NCBI GenBank assembly: GCA_023055505.1
Contig: JALIRH010000118.1
Span: forward strand, 496,001 to 560,000
Length of the DNA: 64,000 nt
Direction: 5' to 3'
Source of the DNA: Callipepla californica brunnescens
Taxonomy: Eukaryota > Chordata > Aves > Galliformes > Odontophoridae
A program made the translations under genes and the position numbers. Shown here piece by piece: positions 34,639 to 44,194 of the stretch. The notes under the pieces were generated by a model. That model did no database searches and was not told where the DNA came from. It saw only the letters and a list, made by a program, of their open reading frames with translations. Each line of letters opens with the position of its first letter. The first letter of the stretch is position 1.

Positions 34639-36899
34639 TCAAGGGGAGTAATACAGATGTTTTACAGGTACAAGGAGGGGTAAGTCTGCCCTCCATGGTA
34701 AGATACAGGCTGTATTTCGGTCTTGAGTCAATACCTCTGCCTGTACTGGAGCATGGCCTGGCCTTCGATACCATATCCTTTGGCCTGATATCTGTGGTTG
34801 GATCACTATATCAGGTACCAAGGGGGGAGTTCTAATTTGCCATAAGGACATGATTAATGTCCCCTTTGCAATGAAAATCAGAGTGTCAACTACAACCTCT
34901 GTTGGCCATGCACCGACCACAGGAGGGTTTACTGATCCCCCAACCTCTAACAATCTCCCCCAAGGTGCAAGGAGACCACACCATTTTGGTCCTACTTGCA
35001 CCTTCCAAGGCCATTTTACCTTGTGTTTCCCAGGCTCTAGGTCATCAGGGGCAGGGAGCAGAAGATTATTCATGGTGCCAACTTGTGGCTTAAGTTTGGT
35101 GTCTTTGCTAGTGATTTGTATCCTAAGTGGGGAGGCCCAAGTTGTCTGCAACATTCTTAAAGCGCTGGGTCTGCCATCCCTCGGTCTCTCATTTAAGTCC
35201 CGCAGGGTTGCATAAAGCCTCTTGGTCCACCCCTGCAAGGACTGTGAATCTGCCTTCAGAGCAGCCTTCAGGATTCCATTATACCTTTCTATTAAGCCTG
35301 CTCCCGTTGGATTATAGGGCAGGTGAAACCGCCATTCAATGTTGTTTTCTTCAGCCCACTTCTGTACAGCTGTACCTGTGAAATGTGTACCTTGGTCACT
35401 CTCCATGACCTCAGGAGTCCCATATGATGCCATCAACCTAGTTAGAGCTTTAATGGTATAGGCTTGGTTTGCCTTCGCTACAGGATAGGCTTGCATCAAT
35501 CCACTTGCTGTGTCAACACAGGTTAGGGCATATCTGGCCCCCTCAGATCGAGGAAGGGGACCTATGTAATCGATCTGCCATCGTTGTAAAGGGTTGTGTC
35601 CCCTGGCAAGATGAGCCGTTGTTTCTGGCAGAGGTCTTGGTCTCATTCGTGAGCAAGCGTCACAGTCCTGACATGCCTGGACAATATCCAGTAACTGTAT
35701 GGGCAGCCCCCATGCTTTAGCTGTTGCCCACATGGTTTTCTGTCCTGCATGCCGTAATTTCCGATGCAACCAATGGGCAATATCTTCGGCTGATGTATTT
35801 CCTAGCCATCGAACTCGAGCCAGAGTGTCAGCTTCATCATTACCTGGCGACTGCAAGGGTTGATGTCCAGAAACGTGGTATGCTCGTACAGTCCTGTGCC
35901 TAACCACGTTCCATATATCAACCCACATACCTTTGCCCCAGATAGGTCGAGCATGGATCGCCCAGTCCTGAGTGGCCCACTGTGCTATCCAGAGCGTGAG
36001 CCCTTGGTAGACTGCCCAGCTATCCATGCAGACATTCAATGCGCCATCGCCCGGTTCTTGAGTTATCACCATCCACACAGCTCGTAGCTCAGCCCACTGG
36101 CTACTTTGTCCATCCCCTTCGTCGAACCATATTGTTTCAGTTGAGGGTTGGTATGCGACAGCTCGCCACCTACTTGGGTTCCCTCTGCTGGATCCATCTG
36201 TGTACCAGGCATCTTCTGGAATAGGGTATTTCCCCTCCTGTACAGGACTCTTCTCTGGATGAGTGACAATTATTTCCTCAGGTGTTTCACTGTGGTATGT
36301 TACTGGGCCATGTATCTTCTGCAGTTCTTCCTTCAGTGGAGATGATGACAGGCGGCTTCTCTGACTGAGGTAGGCAACCCAGCGTGCCACTGTTTGTGAT
36401 TGGGCCACCCCTGTCTTAGGAATGTGGGTTAGATCTTTTACCCACCCCTGAATTGGCAAAGTTGTTTTAACAATAACTTCTGCAGTTTGAGTTATCGGTT
36501 CTACTGCCTGCAGTGCAGAATAGGTAGCCAACAACTGCTTTTCAACCATGCTGTATCTTTCATCTGCTCCGTGCCAAACCTGTGACCAGAACCCAATGGG
36601 GGTCCGAACAGAACTCTGGCGCTGCCACAGACCCCAGCCAAAACCTTCTTGAGTTACATGCACATCTAGTTCGGCTGGAAGGGTTGGATCGAATACACCC
36701 AGTGCCTGGGCCTGTTTAACAGCTATTTTTGCCTGCTGGAAGGCACCTTGCTCCATTCTACCCCAATCCCATACTTGGCCTTTTTTTGTTAATCGATATA
36801 GAGGTTTTAGGAGTTGTGCTAAGTGGGGTATAAAGGATCGCCAGTATCCTAATATACCCAAGAACTCCTGCAACTGTTTTGGTGTTGTGGGAACGGGGA
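34639..36899 (-). pseudogene. pol: RT C-terminus, RNase H and integrase of P4
   Basis: An uninterrupted 744-codon frame. It runs from the RT connection (FLGILGYWRSFIP) through RNase H (TDGSS about 225, WAELR about 260, MDS about 283, NDEAD about 345) to integrase. The integrase zinc domain is HWLHRKLRHAG ... CQDCDAC; the core has D435 (WQIDY), D493 (SDQGTHF) and E529 (LIERYNG), spacing DD35E; the C-terminal domain ends at LYYSP. No stop or shift is seen, yet it is cut off from its start by P5 at 36900, so it is a 5'-severed half gene. The intact frame suggests that P4 was still young when P5 landed. Confidence 0.92.
36895..36899. repeat. Target-site duplication of P5, left copy
   Basis: gggga directly left of P5; the matching copy is at 43067-43071. 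Confidence 0.9.
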
Positions 36900-37349
36900 T
36901 GTCACGGTGTTATCCGTGTGTCACGGTGTTATCCGTGACAGTAACCCAAGGGGGAACCGAGAAGGGAAAAAAAAACTGTCCCGTCAGAGGCCGCGCGGCC
37001 GCCTCAGCAGAGCCGCACGCTCCGGGGGGGAGGGGAAAACAGAGCGAATAGAGGGTCTGTAAAGAAAAACACAACGGCACAATCTGAGAAGGAACGGTAA
37101 CTTTACTAAATCTAATAGAATTGAACAATTGAGAGAGAGAGACAAAATTTCCAAACCAGAAAACTGGGAGCTTACTTTACACGTGCTGAACTCCTCACGG
37201 CAGCCCCGACCGCGCGCCACCCAAAAAGCGCGGGCCTCCCGTCCGGTGCGGAGCTCCGCCCCTCCCCTGCTCCCACAGCATTAACTCCTTAACGGCCTGC
37301 ATGATGTTCTGATGTGGAATACCGGCATCAAAACCACAAAACCACAACA
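36900..37349 (-). repeat. 3' LTR of P5 (lineage C, 450 bp)
   Basis: Ends are tgtcacggtg and accacaaca. The left end is a 22-bp tandem duplication (tgtcacggtgttatccgtg twice). It contains a GC-rich stretch and a short GA run near 37130. U3 starts like lineage A (tgtggaatacc region) but the remainder is unrelated. Confidence 0.93.
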
Positions 37350-37361
37350 TTCCACCCCTTA
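37350..37361 (-). other. Polypurine tract (P5)
   Basis: The minus strand reads taaggggtggaa abutting the 3' LTR. Confidence 0.85.
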
Positions 37362-37467
37362 TTCCACATCATCACATCATGCTTAACATGTATCTATATA
37401 GAACCAAGAACAGCAATAACACAGATTACATACAAATAGATCTATACATATACATATACACATGGAA

Positions 37468-40182
37468 TCACAGACTGCACTCCCCCAGCATCAGATTCCC
37501 CTGTGGTACACACTGGACATACCCATTTTTATCCATTACCCACCAGGTGCACCCAGGTCCCTGTGCAAAAACTGTTCCACGGAGGGGTCTGCCCTTTCCA
37601 GAGGCTGGAAGGACCCACACTGCTTTTCCCAACATGCTCTTCACATGTACTACAGGGACCTTATCTCCCTCTATGGTCTGTAGGGAGCTGGATTGTGTAG
37701 GACCATCTCGGTTTACTGATCCCCTAGTGTTGACCAACCAGGTGGCTTCTGACAGATTTTTCTCTCAGTGCTTAAATGTCCCGCCACCCAGTGCTTTCAG
37801 TGTGGTTTTTAACAACCCGTTGTAGCGCTCGATCTTACCAGCAGCTGGTGCATGGTAGGGAATATGATAGACCCATTCAATGCCATGTTCCTTGGCCCAA
37901 GTATCCACAAGTGAATTTTTGAAATGAGTCCCATTATCGGACTCAATTCTTTCTGGGGTTCCATGTCGCCATAGGATTTGCTTCTCTAAGCCTAAGATGG
38001 TGTTACGGGCAGTAGCATGGGGTACTGCATATGTTTCAAGCCACCCAGTGGTCGCCTCCACCATGGTGAGCACATAACGCTTACCATTGCGAGATCGCGG
38101 CAAGGTGATGTAATCAACCTGCCACGCCTCCCGATATTTATACTTCTGCCATCGCCCTGCCTGCCAGAGAGGTTTCATCCTCTTGGCCTGTTTAATTATG
38201 GCACATGTATCACAGTCATGGATCACCTGTGCGATGGCATCCATAGTTAAGTCCACCCCTCGGTCTCTAGCCCACTTATAGGTTGCATCCCTTCCTTGAT
38301 GGCCTGAGGTCTCATGGGCCCACCGAGCTAAGAATAACTCTCCTTTGTTCTGCCAATCCAAGTCTATTTGAGACACCTCAATTTTGGCAGCTTGATCTAC
38401 CTGATGGTTATTTTTCTGTTCCTCAGTAGCTCGATTCTTGGGCACATGAGCATCTACGTGACGCACCTTTACACCCAACCTTTTTGTTCGGACAGCAATG
38501 TCTTTCCACAGTTCCGCAGCCCAGATAGGTTTACCCTTTCTTTGCCAGTTGTTTTGTTCCCACTGCTGCAACCACCCCCATAAAGCATTTGCCACCATGC
38601 ATGAGTCGGTATAGAGATACAGCATTGGCCACCTCTTCCGTTCAGCCACATCTAAGGCCAGCTGGACAGCCTTTACCTCTGCAAATTGGCTTGACTCTCC
38701 TTCTCCTTCGGTGGCCTCTGCTACTCGTCGTGTGGGGCTCCACACAGCAGCCTTCCATCTGCTATGTTTCCCAACAATACGACACGATCCATCAGTGAAG
38801 AGGGCATATGTCTTTTCATTTTCTGATAGTTCATTATATGGTGGGGCCTCTTTTGCGCGTGGTACCTCCTCTGCTGGTGTTGTTCCAAATTTCTTGCCTT
38901 CAGGCCAGTCCATGATCACCTCTAACATCCCTGGACGGCTGAGGTTCCCCATCCGAGCTCGCTGTGTAATCAGTGCAATCCACTTACTCCAGGTGGCATC
39001 GGTAGCATGATGGGTGGAGGGGACCTTTCCTCTGAACATCCAGTTCAGCACTGGCAATCGAGGTGCCAGGAGCAGCTGCGTCTTAGTGCCAATTACTTCA
39101 GAGGCAGCCCAAACTCCCTCATATGCTGCCAAAATCTCCTTCTCAGTTGGAGTGTAGCACTCCTCCGAACCCCTGTACGCTCTGCTCCAAAATCCCAGAG
39201 GTCGGCCTCGGGTCTCCCCAGGGGCTCTTTGCCACAGACTCCAAGTGGGACCTTTCTCTCCAGCAGCAGTGTATAGGATGTTCTTTACGTCCCGTCCCAT
39301 CCGTACTGGCCCCAGGGCAACAGCACAGGCTATCTCCTGTTTAATGTGCTCAAAGGCCTGCTGCTGTTCAGGACCCCATGCAAAATTATTCTTCTTTCGG
39401 GTCACCTGATAGAGGGGGCTTACTATGAGACTGTAATTTGGGACATGCATCCTCCAAAAGCCTACTATACCGAGAAAAGACTGTGTCTCCTTTTTGCTAG
39501 TGGGTGGTGACATGCTGGTGATTTTGTCAACCACATCTCCTGGGATGTGACGACGCCCATCTTGCCATTTTACTCCTAGAAACTGAATTTCTTGGGCAGG
39601 TCCCTTCACTTTGTTTCGTTTGATAGCAAAACCAGCACTCAGAAGAATTTGGATTATTCGCTCTACTTTTTTATAAACTTCTTCTGCTGTATCACCCCAC
39701 ACAACAATGTCATCCATGTACTGGAGGTGCTCAGGTGCCCCACCCTGTTCCAGTGTGGTCTGAATCAACCCATGGCAAATGGTTGGGCTGTGTTTCCACC
39801 CCTGGGGCAAACGGTTCCAAGTGTACTGAATGCCCCTCCACGTGAAAGCAAACTGTGGTCTGCACTCTGTGGCCAAAGGAATAGAGAAGAACGCATTGGC
39901 AATGTCAATGGTAGCGTACCACTTGGCTGCTTTTGACTCCAGTTCATATTGCAGCTCCAACATATCTGGCACAGCAGCGCTCAGTGGGGGTGTGACTTCA
40001 TTCAGACCACGGTAATCTACCGTCAGCCTCCATTCTCCATTGGATTTACGCACTGGCCATATGGGGCTGTTAAACGGCGAGTGAGTTTTGCTGATCACTC
40101 CCTGGCCCTCTAACTGACGGATCAAATTATGAATGGGGAGCAAGGAATCCCTGTTGGTACGGTATTGCTGTCTGTGTACTGT
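37468..40182 (-). pseudogene. pol: RT, RNase H and integrase of P5
   Basis: A frame of 792 codons from the first Met (40143) to a TGA at 37765-37767 (Trp in P3), then an open integrase tail to the natural stop at 37468. RT: motif A Asp80 (YATIDIANAFF) and YMDD at 142-145. RNase H: D451, E489, D513. Integrase: H610/H615, C644/C647, D677, D736, E772 (DD35E). All catalytic residues are present; only the last ~100 residues of integrase are lost to the TGA. The frame is continuous with protease apart from a TAA at 40183. One of the least damaged pol genes in the window. Confidence 0.93.
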
Positions 40183-40653
40183 TTATGTCGCAATTGGTAC
40201 CTGCTGCTCTTTTACTTTCAGTACCCCCACAACAAACGGATCTTCTGACAGGCCAGGTAAAACAGACAGCTGCTGAATGTTGTCAGCATCTACAGCAGCT
40301 ATTCCAAAAGCCCATCGGTATCCCTTGGGATCCTTGAAATGTCCCCTTCTAAGATAATCAATACCGAGTATGCATGGAGCCCCCTGTCCAGTCACTATAC
40401 GATGTTTCTGCCAGTCTTTACCAGTGAGGCTTATTTCTGCCTCCAACACAGACAATTCCTGAGAGCCCCCAGTCACTCCAGAAATATAAATCAATTCTGT
40501 CCCTTTATAACTCGAAGGCATTAGAGTGCACTGTGCACCAGTGTCCACCAGTGCCTTATATTTTTGTGGCTCTGATGTGCCAGGCCATCGAATCCACACA
40601 GTCCAATACACTCTATTATCCCTTTCCCTCCCCTGGCTGAGGGCAGGGCCCCT
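40183..40653 (-). pseudogene. pro: Aspartic protease of P5
   Basis: Open from the gag UAG to a TAA at 40183-40185 that replaces a Lys AAA codon seen in P3. It has YWTVWIRWPG, LVDTGAQCTLM (DTG intact), GVTGGSQEL and CILGIDYLRRGHF. The protease domain itself is complete; the stop falls in the linker just before RT. It lies in the same frame as gag, so it belongs to a readthrough polyprotein. Confidence 0.9.
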
Positions 40654-42591
40654 CTATTGGTTACCTGTGGTGACCGGAGCAATTTCATTGGTGGCTGATC
40701 TCTGCTGTAATTCTCTCACACGTGCTCGTAGTGCAGGGGTGGGTTTTTTATGCCACTTCTTCATGTCCTCTCCATTTTCTCGTAAGAAGCTCCACATGGA
40801 CACACGCGACATGAAGTTACTGCTGTCATCTGCTCGAGCAGAGAGGCGGTTGCCTTTGATGGCTGAGACTTTTATCAGTTTGATTAGTTTCTCCATCAGA
40901 TTCTTTGGATCATCCCCGTCTTCATCCGGTGTTTCTGATACTGACACAGGTCCATCCCGGTTCATCAGTAAGGACAATTCCTCCAGTATCATTTTCACTA
41001 TCTTCTTTATGTCACTGACTTCTCCTGCTACCGATGATACAGCTGCAATGGAAACGTGTGATGGTGGAAGTTGTTGTTCAAAATTTTGAAGTGTAGTAAC
41101 CACTTCATGAAATGGGAGTCTTCTGTTTCGGCCCTCGAGTATATTGAATGTTGCTACCAGTGTACTTGCGTACCTTTCTGGTGCTGTTTTTGAGAGCTTC
41201 CGATATACATCAGCTTTACACCATGCTTTCTCAGGATCGCGGTCCTGGTGTGGATTGTTAGGGACGAAAGTAGGATCGTACAGCATTTCTACTACAGCCA
41301 TTTCTCTCAAAAATTGGACGCCCTTCTCCACAGTATTCCATCTTTCCACCTTAGGCTCCAGATCGTCTTTGTAAGGGAATCTCTCCTTTACAGCCACTAG
41401 TACTCGTTCCCAGAGGGTAGCAACTCCACTCAGACATCTACTAATCCCTCTGTCGATAGCTGGGTCTCGAGCAATGCTTCCCAGTTGGCGGGCTTCGTTG
41501 CCATCAAGGGACACGCTGCTGGCACCGTTGTCCCAACACCGCAGCAACCAGGTGACAATAGGTTCATCTGAGCGCCGTACAAACTCCTTTCTTGAACCCT
41601 GGATTTCAGTCATCTTTAGGGGCCGACGAATAGTAGTAATGGTGATTTCTTCATTATCACTGTCCTCTCCATGCCTCACACTTTTCTTAGTGGCCTTTCT
41701 GGGTGGTGGTGGTGGTGGTGGTGCTGAGGAGGGCCCCTCACCTGGATCTTCCTCTTCTCTCTCATCTCTGTCGTCTCCACGTTTCTCACCTTCCTTAGTG
41801 GCCTTTTTAGGTGGTGGTGGTGATGGAGTTGGTGCTGAAGAGGGCCCCTCACCTGGATCTTCCTTTTTTTTCTCTGCTTCTTCTTCTTTCCGTTCTAGCC
41901 GAGAGGACACAAGTTTCCATTTCTGGCTTTCCACAGGGGCAACCGACATGGATGCCAGTGCTTCCTGTGACTGGTCAGGTTTAACCTCAAGGTTTTCATT
42001 TTTGTTCTGAACCTCGGTTTGGAAACCATTTCTCTCAAGAATATCAATTATAGCTCGATAAGCACAAGCCAAGCCCCAGACAATCCGTTCCTTCTCAGAT
42101 CTCCCTGAGTCACATGACTCCTGACCTAAACACTCACTGAATTTCTCAGGATCCCGCAGGTGCTCAAGATCAAAATCACATTGCACCGGGGGTCCCCACG
42201 CTTCTAATTTCTTTCCTAATTTTTCCCACCTTCCCTGCCATTCAACACTCTCTGGTTCTGAGGAAGGCTTCCTACACAGGATGTAAATTACTGTTACAGT
42301 GAGTACATTCCGAAAAATGGATAACACAGTCACCAGGCTGACATCTTGAACATAGGTAAAAACTTGAAAAGAGTACCTGGAAACCAATCCAAATGCAGTA
42401 TAATCTGTCATATTAGCCAGGGTGTTTAGGCAGGAGGGGGGTAACCCCATCAGCACACTAAAACAGCTGTATACATACATGACTCCTGTGCTGAACATGA
42501 GGAGCTTAAAAAGACGCCAACATGCTCTAAGGTACATGAAAACTCTTAGTCCACTTAGCACCAGTTTTACAGTGGAGTACAAATACTGCAT
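40654..42591 (-). CDS. gag: Intact lineage-C Gag with two N-terminal membrane segments
   Basis: 645 codons from ATG 42591, which follows the primer site without a gap; another in-frame ATG lies inside the primer site (42600), and the open frame runs back into the LTR. Numbering from the upstream-most Met of the frame (42621): hydrophobic 18-60, loop with sequon NMT (70), hydrophobic 92-116, motif QESCDSGRSE (about 167-176), an acidic/proline linker with an internal duplication of EDPGEGPSSAP (254 and 291), capsid-like region about 340-540, basic tail. It ends CAA-TAG and is in frame with protease. No CCHC knuckle. The only complete gag in the window. Confidence 0.88.
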   Translation of the reverse strand: MQYLYSTVKLVLSGLRVFMYLRACWRLFKLLMFSTGVMYVYSCFSVLMGLPPSCLNTLANMTDYTAFGLVSRYSFQVFTYVQDVSLVTVLSIFRNVLTVTVIYILCRKPSSEPESVEWQGRWEKLGKKLEAWGPPVQCDFDLEHLRDPEKFSECLGQESCDSGRSEKERIVWGLACAYRAIIDILERNGFQTEVQNKNENLEVKPDQSQEALASMSVAPVESQKWKLVSSRLERKEEEAEKKKEDPGEGPSSAPTPSPPPPKKATKEGEKRGDDRDEREEEDPGEGPSSAPPPPPPPRKATKKSVRHGEDSDNEEITITTIRRPLKMTEIQGSRKEFVRRSDEPIVTWLLRCWDNGASSVSLDGNEARQLGSIARDPAIDRGISRCLSGVATLWERVLVAVKERFPYKDDLEPKVERWNTVEKGVQFLREMAVVEMLYDPTFVPNNPHQDRDPEKAWCKADVYRKLSKTAPERYASTLVATFNILEGRNRRLPFHEVVTTLQNFEQQLPPSHVSIAAVSSVAGEVSDIKKIVKMILEELSLLMNRDGPVSVSETPDEDGDDPKNLMEKLIKLIKVSAIKGNRLSARADDSSNFMSRVSMWSFLRENGEDMKKWHKKPTPALRARVRELQQRSATNEIAPVTTGNQ

Positions 42592-42609
42592 TGCCCGCAT
42601 TCTCCACCA
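42592..42609 (-). other. Primer-binding site, Ala-like (P5)
   Basis: The minus strand begins TGGTGGAGA and continues atgcgggca. It resembles the complement of a tRNA-Ala 3' end with an indel, so the tRNA identity is tentative. The gag ATG follows directly at 42589-42591. Confidence 0.6.
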
Positions 42610-42615
42610 ATAATG

Positions 42616-43066
42616 TGTCACAGTGTTATCCGTGTGTCACGGTGTTATCCGTGACAGTAACCCAAGGGGGAACCGAGAAGGGAAAAAAAAACTGTCCCGT
42701 CAGAGGCCGCGCGGCCGCCTCAGCAGAGCCGCACGCTCCGGGGGGGAGGGGAAAACAGAGCGAATAGAGGGTCTGTAAGGAAAAACACAACGGCACAATC
42801 TGAGAAGGAACGGTAACTTTACTAAATCTAATAGAATTGAACAATTGAGAGAGAGAGACAAAATTTCCAAACCAGAAAACTGGGAGCTTACTTTACACGT
42901 GCTGAACTCCTCACGGCAGCCCCGACCGCGCGCCACCCAAAAAAGCACGGGCCTCCCGTCCGGTGCGGAGCTCCGCCCCTCCCCTGCTCCCACAGCATTA
43001 ACTCCTTAACAGCCTGCATGATGTTCTGATGTGGAATACCGGCATCAAAACCACAAAACCACAACA
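42616..43066 (-). repeat. 5' LTR of P5 (lineage C, 451 bp)
   Basis: Ends are tgtcacagtg and accacaaca. It differs from the 3' LTR at four bases plus one A in a homopolymer (about 0.9%). Confidence 0.94.
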
Positions 43067-43071
43067 GGGGA
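43067..43071. repeat. Target-site duplication of P5, right copy
   Basis: gggga directly right of P5, pairing with 36895-36899. Confidence 0.9.
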
Positions 43072-44096
43072 ACGCTTGAATCTTATCTATGATCGCGCTG
43101 GGTAAGACCTTAGTCTTACCTGACCAGATAACGCCCAGGAATTTAACTGATAACCCCGGTCCTTGGACTTTATGTGGGTTTATAGCCCATCCTTTTTCCT
43201 GTAAATAAGTGGTTAATGATGGTAATGCCTTCTCTAATGCCTCAATTGAGTTGGATGTCAGCATCAGATCATCAATGTAATGGTACATTTTGACGGTAGA
43301 TGGTTTATTCCAATTTGCCAAGTCACGTGCTATCAGGTTATGGCAGAATGTAGGTGAATGCACGTATCCCTGAGGTAGGACTTGAAAAGTCCACTGCCTG
43401 CCCTCCCATGTAAATGCAAACTGGTCTTGAGATTCCTCAGCAATTGGAATGCTAAAAAATGCATTTGCTAAAACCAAAACACAATTATATGTTTCTATTT
43501 CTCTACTTAACGTATCCATGAGGGAGGCAATGTTGGGTACGGCTGCGTGTATCGGTGGAGTGACTTTATTGAGTTCTCTGTAGTCTACCGTCATTCGCCA
43601 TGTACCATCTGACTTCCTGACTGGCCATATGGGGGAGTTGTATGGGCTATGTGCAGGTCTAATAATCCCTACTCTCTCCAACTCCTGCACAGTCTTGGTA
43701 ATTTCTTCTTGCCCACCAGGGAGTCTGTATCGTTTCGTATTTGTTATCCGGCGGGGTTGTGGCAAACAAATGGGCTCAATTTTTGCATGGCCCCTTAAAA
43801 TTGCCTGCACTGCCCGGACACTAATACATCTTTCCCTTAGTCTGAACTCTCCCACAGTGGTCTGGAGAGTCAGACCCCACAAGATGTCTATCCCCAATAT
43901 GTACTCTGGAACTGGGGCAATAGATACCTTGTACTCCCGAGATGGAAGACACCCAACCCCCAGTTTCAACCACGTTTGGGTTACGGGGATCATCTGCCCG
44001 CCCAAACCCACCTATCATAGCCTTAGTGCCCAGGAATTTTTTTGGGTCCCCGTATATGATGGATGTTTCTGCCCCAGTATCTACCAGCGCCGTCAC
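43072..44096 (-). pseudogene. pol: Protease and RT of P4 (front half of split pol)
   Basis: Protease (44096 onward, leftward) has ALVDTGAETSIIYGDP with DTG intact, then a 1-bp insertion near 44010 shifts the frame. The continuing frame carries EYILGIDILWG, the RT entry AHSPYNSPIWPV, VDYRELNKV, motif B VLPQGYVHSPTFCHN and motif C HYIDDLML. Motif A reads CVLVLANAFFSIPI: the catalytic Asp is Val (compare DIANAFF in P5), which should kill polymerase activity. The gene ends at the P5 insertion (43067-43071) after IIDKIQAFP. Confidence 0.9.
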
Positions 44097-44194
44097 TCGT
44101 TGTACATTCTTTCTTGATCAATGAATAGTTAATTCAACATAGGGTCTCTGGTCTCCTGTAGAGACCCTAGTCCTGGGGAATTTTGACTCCCCTG

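Larger units (their letters stand above)
36900..43066 (-). mobile_element. P5: young full-length lineage-C provirus nested in P4
   Basis: Two LTRs (36900-37349, 42616-43066) differ by four substitutions and one 1-bp indel. A perfect gggga duplication flanks the element, and the host pol frame of P4 is interrupted exactly at the duplication. Minus-strand order: LTR, Ala-like primer site, gag, UAG, protease, RT, RNase H, integrase, polypurine tract, LTR; no env. It has only two nonsense changes in pro-pol and none in gag. Confidence 0.95.

Noticed and set aside
34850..35215. Plus-strand frame opposite P4 integrase
   Set aside because: It is antisense to an intact 744-codon pol frame with clear motifs; no independent support.
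41474..42010. Plus-strand serine/glycine-rich frame opposite P5 gag, and its mirror in P6 (50738-51271)
   Set aside because: Shadow of the acidic/proline linker; conservation is explained by gag.
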